A DNA stretch of 64,000 nt from Guyanagaster necrorhizus (lineage: Eukaryota; Basidiomycota; Agaricomycetes; Agaricales; Physalacriaceae), in contig NW_025064885.1 in NCBI RefSeq assembly GCF_019112545.1, positions 1,452,139-1,516,138 on the forward strand. The letters run 5' to 3'. Each line of letters opens with the position of its first letter. The first letter of the stretch is position 1. Below the pieces are notes generated by a model. The model was given only the letters and a program-made list of their open reading frames with translations. It was not told where the DNA came from and ran no database searches. This document shows positions 32,955 through 45,683 of this stretch, piece after piece. Position numbers and translations under genes: made by a program.

Positions 32955-34820
32955 TTAGTCCTGGAGCTCGAGCTCCCGCCGAATGATCTCTCTAACTTCA
33001 CGCAAGCCACCTGTTTCCTTTTTCACTCGCTTGGGACTTCTTGTCAACACCTCTTCCGCACTGTCAGCCTTAGCCTTACGGGATCCAGGGCTGGAAGGGC
33101 TTCCAAAGGTTCCTGGAGTACTATCGTCGACGTTGATGGGACTAGTCTTTGGCGCCGGCATTTCCAGCCATTCTTCCCCAGAAATGTTCAGCTTTTTTAG
33201 GAAGAATGGACACAGCTTTAACAACATCTCCAAAGATTCGCTGGCTTCAGCAGCGGATATGGGCACGGGAGAAGACTTGATGACTGCATTTACCACCTCG
33301 GACATAGGTAATGCTCGACGTTTCCGCTTTGAGGGTGTAGACGTAGATGATCCGGACACAGGCCCAGAAAACAGCCTAAAGAATAAGCTATGTGAGCGAA
33401 ATTGGCAGAACCAAGAGGGAAACGCACATCCAAACACTCTCGGCTACACCGCCCAAACGTCCAAGTAAGCACCGTCGTCTCATTTCCTCTTGCCCGAGCT
33501 TAAGCATCTGATCGCGTGTCAGCCTACCGCCAATGATATCATTACTCAGAGCCTTTGTAGGAGATGCCGATAATGAACGCTGACGAACGCGCTCATATAA
33601 GGCTTGGCGGCGGGCTGTGGTAGGTGTGTGCGGGACCGTGGAGGCATTTCGACCACGCTGATGTACAGGCGTTGACGGTTCCGAAGGAACATCGGATACA
33701 GAAACATTAGAAGTTGTCGGCGTACGCGGCGCCAAGGTACGTATACTACTAGAGCCAAAAATGTCGTGTTTGGATGGTGTCTGTGGAAACAAAATGGAGT
33801 TTTTGGTTGGAGATTTCTGACGAGATGAAGGGGTGATGGGAAATGGTATCGCAAAATCTCGGCCACGCTTTGTGGGAGATTTAGAGGGGGAACCAGGTGA
33901 TAAAGGCGGCGCGAATGATGCAGAAGCCTTAGGAGAGATCGAAGCGAAGACACGGGTGAGAGAAGAAGGTTTGGAGAGAGCGCTCAATTTGGGCAAGTCC
34001 GCCATGGGAACTGGTGGAATAGACAGCTCATCGGAGTGTAACTGCATATGAATATAATATGTCAACTTTAAGTTGTATCGGACAGCGTAGATAACGGACC
34101 TTGCACCACTTGATCAGCTTAGCATGAAACTCTTTTCGCCGTGTTTCTGCTCCTGCCGTCCAACGTGCTACGGCGGCCATACCTCCACCCATGTCCTTGT
34201 CAATATCCATTTCAACCTCAATTCCAATCCCATAAGCTGCGACTCGTTTCTTGTCTGCCTTGGAATAGTAGGTGGCGGGGCTGATGACTATGCCCATAGA
34301 CCCGCGAATCCAGTCCTTGGACTGCGACGCCGGGCTATCCCAGAAGGGATTCTCGTCATCATCCACGTTCTGATGCTTTTCGGGCGGTGAGATTCCGTCC
34401 CACTCCCAAAGCCAGCATAGTCTCCGGAGATCATCAGATGTGAATTGGGTAGTTAATCCAGTGTAGGTTGTCAGCGAGAGATGATTCAACACATTACGCA
34501 CAATACCGGTGTCTGACGATGGAGACACGGCACACGACGCGAGGGCATGTGAGAGGGCGTGTTGAAGGCCAGTTTGGATAGTCTGGAGACGCGACAAATG
34601 AGTAGGTAGATCATCCGTTTTCGGTGTTTTCTTCTTCGACACAGTAGCAGGAGGCGTGATCGGTCTAGATACATCAGTTTCAGTTAGTTTCAGCACGTAA
34701 TCAAGCAGGATACACGAACGCCGTCCGCAATCGTTTAGGTGTGTAGTCAGTGTCGTTGAGCTCGGGCGGACAGCGTTTTTTCTTTGGCGACACTTGAAGA
34801 GTGGAATACAGGCCAGACAT
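32955..34820 (-). CDS. CDT1: DNA replication licensing factor Cdt1
   Basis: Four exons give about 565 residues. The start [17 protein letters not shown] precedes a basic, Pro-rich tail, then a middle domain ([46 protein letters not shown]) like the geminin/MCM-facing fold. A long disordered linker rich in SP/TP sites follows, and the C-terminal winged helix [59 protein letters not shown] and GEEWLEMP. This is the Cdt1 layout. Cdt1 loads MCM2-7 at origins with ORC and Cdc6. The many SP/TP sites suggest CDK control. The donor GTATCC after TAF keeps the frame at the first junction. It is divergent from the first CCCH gene across 587 bp. Confidence 0.85.
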
Positions 34821-35407
34821 GGTAGAAAAAGTCAGGATTCACTGCACAAGAGGAGAAAAAACGCGTCCTGAGAGCTCTTCAACTGGGTGTCGCTGGAAGA
34901 GATGTCCTGGCCTGGGCCAGCTACGATGTGACCACGCACGTGGCTGCGTGACAATTGACGACCGTTGTTTTGCTACAAGTTTCTCATCTTCTTATGGTCA
35001 ACATTTCCTTTACACACCATCTCCTGGCAGTGACAGGTTTTGAACAGGCATATTCCTCATTTAATCGGATATCTCTCTTATCGAAGTCTTTGGAGCCTCA
35101 TAGCAATACCACCTCGAGCAAGACTGGAGACGTCAATATTCTTGTGTTGAGCTAACATGGAAATGCAACACTGGGGCTTTAGTGGACCGCAAAATAATTT
35201 ACTCCTTGATGCACATATCATCCCTCTTTCAACATTCTCATCACTCAGGTTTCCGACTACGTGTTCGATGCGTTTTCGTGTTGACAATGTGTCCGTTGCA
35301 CGTATAACTTCTGGTTTCCTCATGGCGTCCAGCTTAAACTGGCTCTGTTTGATTCATTCTTAATCCCTGGCCTCCGCCTTCCACACTCCTACTAGAACTC
35401 CCTCGAC
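34821..35407. other. Divergent intergenic CDT1 / CCCH gene 1
   Basis: The 587-bp gap lies between two divergent starts. No coding signal. A possible SP/TP-rich frame on the plus strand is chance. Confidence 0.4.
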
Positions 35408-37393
35408 ATGGCTTTAGAATCATCGAGCGCTTCCAGAGATCACATGTCTTCAACAATGCAATCTCATCCGCTGTATGTACTATGTCAACAATGTGTCCGC
35501 GATAATTCTGTTGAATAATCTGTGTTTCCCTCTCATAGAAACTCGTACTTCGACCGACTGAAAGGTTTTCTGATTTCCAAATCTATGTGTTCTCGCGTTT
35601 ACTGAGCTATGTAGACGAGGTCTTCGGTATGATACGGAACGAAACATCGTTTCTAGAGAGAATCCAGCAGCTTGAAACCGAACTAAGTGCTTACAAGCGA
35701 GCCTATGCGGACGTTGACGCTGAACACCGACAGTGTGAAAAGATTAAAGCCGAATGTGAGAAGCAGAAGGAGATATTTGCAAGTCAACTACAGGTTTGAC
35801 ATCTCCTTCTTTGTCTGGTGCGGACGGTGATTGTCTCGGCTCAGGGACATCGGGTTGTCACTTTGATTGATGGTGACGGCGCCATTTTTTCTAGTGAGCT
35901 TATATCCCAGGGCCTGGCTGGCGGGCACGTAGCCGCACAGAAGTTATCCGACTCTATTCTCCAACATTTATGCACGAATTATGGCGCCAACCAGTACCAA
36001 CTTTGGGTCTACATTTTCTATAATAAACGCGGACTTGTTGACACGCTGGGGCGCTTGGGGCTGACCACGCTTAAGATTAAATTTGATGATTTTGCTATGG
36101 GCTTCAATCAGGCAGCGGAACGTTTCCTCATGGTTGACGTCGGAAACGGAAAAGAGGCTGCCGATGCAAAAATTAAAGGTTCGTTCTGATAAGCCCCACC
36201 ACTCGTGGATATTGATCAATTGGTGTTTTAGTACACCTTGAGGACGATATCCGTTTGCCGCAAACGTCAAAAGTAATATTTGCCGGTACATGTTGCTTCT
36301 TCTCTATCTACGTTCAATACACACCAGTGAAAGCGTTTGTTTAGGCTGTCACGACAATGGATACGTCACCAATCTTCGCTCTCAGATAACTGCAGGGTAC
36401 AAGCAAAAGCTTATTCTTCTAAAGAGTTATACTGATATGGCGGCCGGTATCTCGGAACTTGATCTTCCAACACTTACCATACCGGATCTTTTCATGCCCC
36501 AAAAGTTAGGGCAGCCTTTAACCAGCGTACCGCCTGGCCTCGCCACCGTACGCAGATCATCATTCGTAATAGCTCGACCCGCTGTGCCGCCATTCATAAC
36601 ATCAGACGCTTTAGCCGCAGTCCAGAAGCCTACGGCACCAGATTCTAACGGGACTTGTTCGGCGGTGCCGGACCAAGAACCCATCTTGGTGCAACGCCCT
36701 TCATTGCCACACCCTTCTTACTCCTTTGTTATATCAAACGAACAAAGACCAGAGACTCCGGATTTGGACCCGGGCACTACGTCCAGTGATGACTCGGATG
36801 ACAGTGACGACCTGTCTGTCGAGGCATTCGTTTCGTCTTCTTTCACTTCCAGACATATTGATCCTCACATTGTGAGCATTATTCTTTCTTCTCCCATTGA
36901 TCGCCCTGTCCCGATGCGTCTGATGGTACAGCCTCTCTCGAAGCGTGAGTGACACCGAAAGTCAGAAATTTCCACGAATAACCTTATTTAACCCCTTAGA
37001 TAAACCCCCTCCCTGCACGTTGTTCTATTTGGCCAATTGCAAGCACGGCGCAGACTGTAGGTATGCTCATGACTATATACTGGACTCGGAGCATCGCAAC
37101 GAAATTCGCACGAACGCTAAGAAAGCCCCGTGTCCCTACGTTAACAAAGGTGTCGTCGATTCGTCATAAGTGCGGCGTCCGACTGATCTGATTGCAGGTG
37201 AAACGTGTATTTGGGGAGAAGACTGTTGTTATGGACATGTCTGTCCCATGTCTGGCAACTGTTACTTCAACAAGAAGGGGAAATGTAAATTCACTGGAGG
37301 TTTGTCGGGTGTGAATTTCCCATCCATGCGGATCTAATTTTTCCATTTCTAGTTGATATGCATAAGGAACCGAAAGTGTTAACCAATGAGTAG
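35408..37393 (+). CDS. CCCH zinc-finger protein with NYN-like domain (DUF7923 type), copy 1
   Basis: About seven exons give roughly 550 residues. A coiled coil (LLSYVDEVFGMIRNETSFLE to QKEIFASQLQ) leads into HRVVTLIDGDGAIF, SSELISQGLAGGHVAAQKL, YQLWVYIFYNKRGLVDTL and LMVDVGNGKEAADAKIK, then FAGCHDNGY. This is the NYN/PIN-like core common in Agaricomycetes, with acidic residues D-x-D in the first strand and D after GKEAA. A disordered Ser/Asp stretch follows, then two CCCH fingers: CTLFYLANCKHGADCRYAH (C-X7-C-X5-C-X3-H) and CPYVNKGETCIWGEDCCYGH (C-X8-C-X5-C-X3-H). The parts suggest an RNA-binding, possibly RNA-cleaving protein (inference). The tandem paralog starts 558 bp downstream. Confidence 0.75.
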
Positions 37394-37951
37394 AAAATTC
37401 CGTTGCCCTAGTACGATGTATGCATGGAGGACCTCTCCACCAGTATAAGTATGCTTTATGTTCTCCACGGATTGTGAATCAAAGAAATGATGCGCGGAGG
37501 TATGGGTGCATTTTGGGACCATTGTCCCCCCTTTTCGTTATTCCCCTTCCAAAACAATCAAAGAAGCCATCATCTTTGGTGATTACAACAAATGCTGACA
37601 TGTATAGTAGCACGCCCGTTGCCGTTCAAGGTCACGACAGTTATGATTTCGGAGCAGGGAGGGTTTGGGTGCTTTTAGAAGCACCTTGCAGGCGCTTGTC
37701 ATTCGGACCGCCACCGTGACCCGTTTGTAAAGTCGCCTCGGTGTGACTGCGAAGTCGATCTCGCTGCATTACGGCCTCGCTATTTCCCTTTTCGCTTCCC
37801 AAGCTGCCTGGCTGGATTAAGAACCCCGAGAAGCCGCTCTGGTTTACCTGATCCCAATTGCTTGGTCGAAGGGCCATGCCTTAAAGGTACCTCGAATTTT
37901 ACTAGTCCCTTCGTTCATCCTCACCTTTCTCCATTTTTAATCGCTGCCCCG
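37394..37951. other. Intergenic between tandem CCCH genes
   Basis: No gene is seen. The right part should be the promoter of copy 2; a pyrimidine-rich tract (about 37,900-37,945) precedes its ATG. Confidence 0.4.
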
Positions 37952-39777
37952 ATGGCGACCCAACCTTTAGGCGAGGGTAATCAGCAGCTGTGGTGCGTCC
38001 CCCATCTTCCCTGTGTAAGTGGCATTGATTTGACGTCTTCTAGGGATGAAGCTCTCAGTCGGATTCTTAGTGAGTTATTTCCATTTCCCTCGTCATACCA
38101 GTCTGAACCCATCCTTTTAGATCTATCCCGGGTGACGGTTAAGCGGAACGTCGAGTTGGAAAACACGGTTGCAAAGCTCCAAGCCGAGATTGAGTTATGG
38201 AAGGACCATCACGCGACAATGCAAATGGAAGCAAATGCGCATAAAGTGCAGCTTGCGACGCTCAATAAACAGGTTTCTAATATGGATGTCTTTCGTGGGG
38301 TACGTCTTTCTTGCATCCGGCCTTTGTTGTCAAGCCCATTTTGCGCTACTTTAGAGTCAAGATCCACTCATTCTTTGTGTTATTAATGGAAGCGCCTCAA
38401 TGTTCTGTACAAGCCTGCTCTCGCAAGGCTTTCGTGGCGGCAATGAAGCGGCTAAGCAGCTGACCAAAGTTATCGCGGAGTATCTTGCCAATGAGAGTGT
38501 ACAGGTCGTACGAGGGCTATCGTTTTGGGTTACTGTCTATTTCAATAAGTCGGAGGTTCTCAATACTCTACTTGGTCATGAGCTCTGCACGGAGGAGCAA
38601 TTTCAGTCCTTCTTAGCTGTGAGATTTCTGTCAGAATGTTTTTTACGGCTTATTGACCTTCGGCTTTCCAGGGCTTTAGCCATGCATCTCCGCGTTTCAT
38701 GGTCGTTGACGTTGGTTATAATACCGAAGATGTCACTATGAAAATTCGAGGTACGTATCGGCTACCTATCTTCGGTTAATATACTTTCTGAACGTAGCCT
38801 TAGAATATCTTCAGACTTATGCTAAATTACCTCTGACCCTTCGCATGTTCTTCGGTGGTATGTTGTGCTGGCTATAGATCTGGGCCATGATGGTTTATCA
38901 GTTCTATGCTAGGTGTGCAGGAGCGGGATATTGCGTTTCTCCTTGATGACCTGGCAAAAGAGCACCTCCTAGGCAAACTGGTGACGCTCAAATCTGCAGG
39001 CGACTCCGGGATGGCGCCGACCTTCTTCCTCCCTTCTTTACAAGAAGACAATTTATTCTTTAACATGAACTCACTCCGGACTATTCAGAAGCCGTCTCCG
39101 GGGCCTCTAACTGTGGGCCCCTTCAGCTCGGTCATAACGAACGGAGGTCTTATCAGCCCGCAGTCCCCCGAACGTGCTATTGGTACAAGACTTATTGATC
39201 CGTCACTTGTATGTGGTTATCTTTGTTTCATCTTATTCACTCTTGACAAACCTGATACAATGTAGCCTCTGCATAAGCGTATGTCTGGTCACCCTGGAAC
39301 CCGCATCTCATTGACTGGTCACACAGAGTCACCGCCACCGTGTAACGAGCACTACCTAATGACCTGCTCTAAAGGGGTGAGTATCAGGGATGGAATAAAT
39401 GATATATATTCACTGATAGCCTTGCGACAGATTGCGGTGTGCAAGTATTCGCACGATTACATCTTGACTCCGGAGCAGCTGGCCACACTGGCTAGCAATG
39501 CTAAAAAAGCGCCATGCAATTGGCTTAAAAATGGTTTGTCCGACATTCCGTCTATCCTTGGTTGTGGCTCATCAAAAGGTAGGACTTCCATGCCCATACG
39601 GCGAGAGCTGTTGCTGGGGCCATGTTTGCCCCAATGGGCCCAAGTGTTTCCACCTGAGCAAGGGCAAGTGTTGGTTTAAAGGAGGTGTGTAGTTGAAACA
39701 TTTGAAATCGTGTATTGGATCATTTATTAACAAAAATTTCAGAATCGATGCACTCGCCTACATCGCCTCGCGCATAA
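37952..39777 (+). CDS. CCCH zinc-finger protein, NYN-like domain with lost acidic residues, copy 2
   Basis: The second tandem paralog is about 500 residues, with the same order: a coiled coil (TVKRNVELENTVAKLQAEIE), the NYN-like domain, a linker, and two CCCH fingers (CNEHYLMTCSKGIAVCKYSH and CNWLKNGLPCPYGESCCWGH). The domain reads ILCVINGSASMFCTSLLSQGFRGGNEAAKQL against LIDGDGAIFSSELISQGLAGG in copy 1, so the D-x-D pair is replaced by N and S. VDVGYNTEDV stands where copy 1 has VDVGNGKEAAD. If copy 1 is a nuclease, copy 2 is probably inactive but still RNA-binding (inference). The first finger spacing is X7-X6-X3, one longer than in copy 1. It ends ESMHSPTSPRA. Confidence 0.72.
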
Positions 39778-40380
39778 TGAGCGAATTGGACAGCAGGTTC
39801 TGGACAGCAGGCGGTCAACATGTTTTTACTATCTATTGTTTTTTGGAGTGATATACACTGGCTAAGTATCCCGGATCTATTTGTATACATTGATACCGAC
39901 TCGTTATGATAACTATTGATCTTTGTTGTTTGAAATTCAAGAATTATGACTCAAAGGGTGGTACAACGTTAGCACCGGTCGGTGTTTCTATTGCAGCGAT
40001 GATAAGGAACGGAGCAATGCAATACAATCCTTGGGAAATTGGAGGGGACGTCTCTTTGGCTACAAAGGCTTATCTGGAGTCGGTAATTGCTAGGCGAGTG
40101 CTGGATAAGTCGAAAAAACCGAGAAGCATTATATGTGGACAGTGGCAATTTGAAGCGAAAATTCGTGTGGTTTCAGTGTCCCTTTCTGTTCTCAACTTGG
40201 ACTAATCAAATGGTCGACGAATGGTATATACTGACTCCGCTATGCTCGCGAGCGAACTTGAAGCTGAAAAGAATTCTAAATTCGAAAGGGATTGTCGGCG
40301 ATTGGCGGACTTTGAAAAATGTGGCAACGGTAATCGCGATCTGTTACTAGGCCTCCCTGATTTGAATACCACCTTGAACG
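39778..40380. other. Intergenic before RDI1
   Basis: Frames of up to 100 codons occur on the plus strand (39,906-40,205 for example) but show no family or codon pattern. I take this as the promoter and leader of RDI1. Confidence 0.4.
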
Positions 40381-41356
40381 ATGTCTGCAGTTCGTCTCAT
40401 TCATACGTTATTTTACTTCTACCCTCCGTTCTCATGCTTGCCTATAGGAAGATGAGCATGGGGACTTGGTACCTACCACCACCCCTGGTGAGGCCTTGGA
40501 TCCTTCTCAGCAACCGTGTAGTTAACGACCGCAGGCTACAAGCCATCCGCTGCAAAGACTGCTGATGAATATGCGCAACTCGATGCCAATGACGAGAGCC
40601 TCGCCCGCTGGAAAGCATCGTTGGGCATTGTTCCTGGTACGACATCGGGGGATACGAGTGGCCCAAAGGTAGCGCACCCTCTTGCTCGCTGCTGATTGGA
40701 ATCACTGATCTCGTTGACATAGGTGACTGTATTGACTCTGGAGCTTCATTCAAGCACTCTCCCGCCTGGCAAAACGCTCATCTTCCATCTCGCCGACAAG
40801 GCGAAGCTGGCTGACCTGAAGAAGAACCCTGTTACGATCAAGGAGGACATTGAATACAAGTATGTGCCCACCCTCATGCGGTATTGAATACGACGTGTTC
40901 ACGATATGCTCTAGCGTTCGCATCACGTTCAAAGTCAACCACTCCATTATATCGGTATGCATTGTTCCATATATTTGCCACGGTGACCCGTTTATTCCGC
41001 CAGGGGGTTCGATATATTCAAGTGGTGAAGCGTGCAGGCATCAAAGGTACGTATACTTTTCTGCCAGCGTTGTCCGTTGCGTTTTGATTCTAGGATCATC
41101 AGTGGAGAAGTTTGAACAGATGTTGGGCTCGTATGGTCCATCGCCAACGGGAGAGCCGTACACCAAGAACTTTGACCCTGATCAGTCGCCATCCGGGATA
41201 CTCGCGCGGTCTGGTTCTTACAACGTAAGGAGCCGTGTTGTCGATGATGACGGCGAGGTCTACGCAGGTACTGTCTTCATTAATCTTGGCTTTGTATTTC
41301 ACTCATTAATAACCGTAGATTGGGAATGGGCCTTCAAGCTCGGAAAGGAGTGGTAG
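40381..41356 (+). CDS. RDI1: Rho GDP-dissociation inhibitor
   Basis: About seven exons give about 200 residues. The first exon is only MSA, then EDEHGDLVPTTTPGYKPSA and DESLARWKASLG form the helical regulatory arm. The immunoglobulin-like domain follows: TVLTLELHSSTLPPGKTLIF, NPVTIKEDIEY, VRITFKVNHSIISGVRYIQV, KVEKFEQMLGSYGP, EPYTKNFDPDQSPSGILARS, YNVRSRVVDDD and the end DWEWAFKLGKEW. The length and every landmark fit RhoGDI, which extracts prenylated Rho and Cdc42 GTPases from membranes. No damage. The short first exon (9 nt) is unusual. Confidence 0.95.
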
Positions 41357-41636
41357 TTCAGTTCCACGCCAGTTTCTCACTCGTAGATGTCTCGAAGCTC
41401 GACTCAATTAACACCTCATGTATTCGGAATCATATGTACTCTTTGGAGAAAGCAACTGCATTTTTTTGCTTTTCTATACTCGCGCAATTTATTAGCCATC
41501 GATCGAATTGATAAGGAGCCTCAAAACGCGTGAAACTAGGTAACACCGGCCTGCGGCAGTGGACGTGGGCGCGTCAGATAAGCACGTGATACCTGCCACT
41601 CCGACCCGGACCGGTTCCCGTCTTCCCTTTTCAACC

Positions 41637-42966
41637 ATGTCTTTTCCAGCATTACGGCTTTTTCCACTTCCGCGACGATGTGTGCCCTGCTGGCTTGCCC
41701 AATCGTTTCCGAAGGGGCACAGGATACCAACTTTGAGCAATACTCGCTTCGTTTCGAGCTCTCGAACTCAATCCATCCTTCCCGTCCAGAAATCCTGGGT
41801 TGAAAACTTACCAACGAAAATGAGACCGTATCTCTATCTGAGTAGAATAGACAAACCTATTGGCACAATGCTTCTCTTTTATCCCTGCGGTATGTTCCTT
41901 TTTCCTTTATCTCAGTCTGTGATACTCATGGTCTCCTTTCGCAAACAGCCTGGTCCATTTCAATGGCTTCATACGCGCTTCAGGTACCCTACACCATACC
42001 AGTAACCTTCATCAGTCTCTTTGGCATAGGAGCATTCATAATGCGGGGTGCTGGGTGCACGATAAATGATATGTGGGATAAACATCTTGACAAAGCTGTG
42101 GGTAAGCTATCGTGTCTGTATTCCTTTCTGCCAAACTTAAATTTCCTAAGAAAGAACGCGGGAGAGGCCCTTATCACGAGGAGATATCACTACTCCACAA
42201 GCTGTGTGTTTCCTTGCAACTCAATTGTCAGCCGGACTCGCCGTGTTGCTACAATTCAACTGGTATAGGTAATTGTCTATCTCAATTATCACGACGACGA
42301 CACTGACCGTCCTTCACAGCATCCTCCTGGGAGCTGCGTCTTTATCTGTGGTTACAATATACCCCCTCATGAAACGCGTTACACATTGGCCACAGGCCGT
42401 TCTCGGTGGGTTCACTCGCTTTGGCTCAACGTCACTCATTAAAACACCTTGTCAAGGTTTGGCTTTCAACTGGGGAGCCCTCTTGGGCTGGTCTGCTGTT
42501 GCAGGCGTTACCAATTGGAGTGTTTGCATACCACTATATGCAGGGGGCGTCTGCTGGACCCTAGTCTACGATACCATATATGCTCACCAGGTGCATCGTA
42601 CTATTACCTCTGTGTCTTAGGTCTGTGCTAACGAACCGACTCCAGGACAAAAATGACGATATCACTGTTGGCATCCGTTCCACTGCTCTTCTGTTCGGTG
42701 ACCATACGCGTTCAATACTTGGTAGTCTCTCGGTTGCCTCGGTATCTCTAATATCCTACGCCGGAATTCTTAATTCTCAAGCCGCGCCCTTCTACTGTGG
42801 TGTGGGTCTCGGCGCTTTACAGTTAGCCCGTGTCCTATATGAGACGGACTTTGAGAGTCGATCTAGTTGCTGGAAAAGTTTCGTTGGCTGTGGCTGGGCC
42901 GGTTTTTGGATATGGATAGGTACTTTGTGCGACTACGTCTTCTCCGTAGCCGGGTTCTTATCGTAG
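41637..42966 (+). CDS. COQ2: 4-hydroxybenzoate polyprenyltransferase, mitochondrial
   Basis: About six exons give roughly 350 residues. A basic, Ser/Arg-rich N-terminus ([15 protein letters not shown]...) is a mitochondrial presequence. [20 protein letters not shown] begins the UbiA fold. [16 protein letters not shown] holds the first NDxxDxxxD site and [13 protein letters not shown] the second DxxxD-like site, which bind Mg and the polyprenyl diphosphate. [13 protein letters not shown] lies between them. The enzyme attaches the isoprenoid tail to 4-hydroxybenzoate in coenzyme Q synthesis in the inner membrane. About eight hydrophobic segments are visible. Confidence 0.93.
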
Positions 42967-43298
42967 CTGCGGGTAAGCAAAGATCATGTCATTACATGGA
43001 ACCCATTACCGTATATACGTCATAAGTAGCACAAAAAGTTGGAACGCTATTTAATTGTGGTCGTGATGGAGTGATATGAACAAAATATAAGAAATACGTG
43101 AAGATACAGTGTTGAATAGAATCGGGCTAATGTGCAGAACATTAAGAAGCTAAAGGACAACAAGAATGTAACAAGACGGTGGATAACAGGATCATTACGA
43201 TTCATCGACAAAGCCGAGACGGGGATGGGGATTACATCGCTACAGAAATAGAACAACGTAGAAGGCAGATAAATAACACGTTAAAAAGAGCTAGGCAA
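42967..43298. other. Convergent 3' intergenic COQ2 / YTP1-like
   Basis: The gap of about 330 bp between convergent genes is AT-rich with no gene. Confidence 0.4.
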
Positions 43299-45683
43299 TC
43301 ATGCAGAACTGTGATACGACACCTGGGGGTTGAGTCGTGATTTCAAGTAGCCCTTGAAACCGACGACACAGATCGTCCAGGTGAATGCCAGGCATGTCAT
43401 TGCAACAGCAACATTCATGAACATCATAACATCTATAGAGAACATCAGTATGCCTGTGAGCTACCAAGATCATGATCATGTTAACACACCATCACGACCT
43501 CTTCGCATAGCTGCGATGGTCAATTCTTCTGTCGAGAATTGGAAAGACAGTCCTCCGCAAGCGAGGAAGAAGCTCCCCAGAGCCTCTGTTGGCGGCCGAG
43601 AAGGAAGGATGGAACGAGGGGGACCAAGCCAAACGAAGAAATAGGTCAAGCATCGTAGGACGGAGAAAGCAGCCAAAAGGTAGCCCCAGAGCATGTGTAT
43701 TTGCACCTAGAAAGGTATGGACATCAGCACAATTCCCCCTTGATGGACGCCAAAAAAAAAGACCCCGAGATGACAGAAAGTTCACAGACCGGAGATAACT
43801 GATGTAAAAATAACGGTAAAGATGTGTGACGTACTTGGAATACATATGTCTGTGCGTGTGCCGACATTGCAGCTCCCGTCACTCCGATAACTAAGGCAGG
43901 GAAAGGGTTAAAGCTCGCAATGTAACTAGGCGGTTCAGCAACAGCCTCTTTAGAGGCACTAGTGGGCAAGGCGGCGATAGTCGAAGAGGCCATCCACTTC
44001 CTGATTCTCCTTGATTCAAGAGCCATGCCCATGAGACCAGCAAACCAGAACATTACCTAAATTCGCACATCAATCAAAAATTGGAGATTGCACGGGAAAG
44101 AGAACACGTACAGCGATACCAATATGCTGAATCTGTTTTGTGGTGAATGGGTCCCCAGGTTTGGCGCCAAAGCGCTCCATCCAGGTGTTCGTAATACCGT
44201 AAGAAAATATAACCAGCGACTCCACAAATTCCGCGGTGACATACTCCTTATTTGGAGCTCTGTTCCACGCCCAGCCAAGGTCGGAGTAGGAACCCAGGAA
44301 ACGAGCAAAGGTGAGCAGGCCGTAGCACCAGAAGATGCCACCCTCTGTAAAGAAAATTAATGAACATATGGTGATGTGAAATCACTGCAGATGCATACTG
44401 ATGAGATGCGCGAGACATCCATTTGTGTAATTTCCTCTGCAACCACCTATGCGGCATTAATACCGGATCATTCCTTCGATCAAAGCAGGGACGCACCAGT
44501 GTAGATCACGACACCGAGAACCGCTTCGCCGTATGCGGCAATTACGATTGATCTTTCGACCGTCGCAAAGATACCCTGGCCTATCCGCCTGAGCAAAGTC
44601 ACCCTCGTTTTGGGAGATTTGAAATCCACATCAAGGAAATCGTCTGAGTGAGAAGAACGGGCGCCAAAGAGCGTACGATCTGAGGCTGCTGAATGAGAAA
44701 ATTCTCTGTGGTGACGATTCACGTTGTTAGCCCATTCCGCTGTATCTCCGTGGATGGTCTCGTCGCCGTAGTGGACATGCCTATCGGTCACTAGGCTGCT
44801 TGAAGGCTTTGGGTCGTCCAGTTCATACTGCTCTGGCTCCTCCGTGACTAAACCCGTGTATTCGTCAAGCAAACCATGGGCGATGTCATCTTTACCCAAA
44901 ATAGCGATGTTCCAGAAGCGTCGCAACATAAATTTGTTACCGCCCTGGAAGAACGAGACAATCCGATGGAAAACATTGAGTAAGTCGATGCATGTCAACA
45001 GGATGGTGATAGCCAGTATTAGATAACTCTGCATCCCATGAACGGATCCTAGAAAGATAATTGATTTTTTTGATATTAGGCATTATCTTGTCGCGGCAAT
45101 TGCGGATAGGTCTAACCTTGGTACCTGTGACATAAGGATGAGGCATTGGGTATATGTCAGCAATGATCGATCAGCTTACATGTTGGGAGTGAGCTTTTTG
45201 TACAACGCGACCGAGGCGCATCCTAGAAGAGATAGCCCATAGAAAAGGATCATGACAGCACCATGCCATGAATGCTTGACGGACCGCATGATGATGCCTG
45301 CTTGACCATGAGAAGAAAGCAGGGGGGAAATAATGAGGTAACGCACCTGCCGGAAGCGCAACGAAGAATGCGAGACACATCATCACCACATGCATAAACA
45401 TGAGCCCAGGGTATTGACGGTCTGTTGGGGGGTCGTTCTCAAAGTCGAGTGTGTACCATGATGGTGGTATGGCGGCATGATGGAGGGTCACTTCTGTCTC
45501 GTTGAGTTCTGTAAGGGGAGCACCCATATGGTGGTGGTGGTGGTCATCCCGTTTGGCCAGCAGCATGTCTACTGGTAACGCATCGTTGACAACAAGAGAC
45601 GCGTCCGCCGACAAAGTCGCAAGTAGAAGAAAAAGAGCGACGGTGGGGATAGCAAGGGAAAGAGCGCACCAGCGGGAACGCAT
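43299..45683 (-). CDS. Ytp1-family (DUF2427) multi-pass membrane protein
   Basis: About eight exons give roughly 600 residues. A signal peptide (ALSLAIPTVALFLLLATLSA) is followed by a His-rich patch (DDHHHHHMG) and HVVMMCLAFFVALPAGIIM, the DUF2427 segment. Further membrane segments follow (WHGAVMILFYGLSLLGCASV, SYLILAITILLTCIDLLNVF), a 100-residue hydrophilic loop, then GIFWCYGLLTFARFLGSYSD with LGWAWNRAP, typical of the C-terminal Ytp1 domain. The end is GYLKSRLNPQVSYHSSA. The yeast relative is named for its similarity to mitochondrial electron transport proteins, but the function is unknown. Secretory or plasma membrane location is likely from the signal peptide. Confidence 0.8.

Noticed and set aside
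38011..38045. A GT...AG pair in the first exon of CCCH copy 2 that could be an intron
   Set aside because: It is only about 35 nt, too short for an intron here, and the frame is open through it, so I read it as coding.
39906..40205. 100-codon plus-strand frame upstream of RDI1
   Set aside because: No recognisable protein, no fitting splice sites, and it lies in the promoter region of a well-supported gene.
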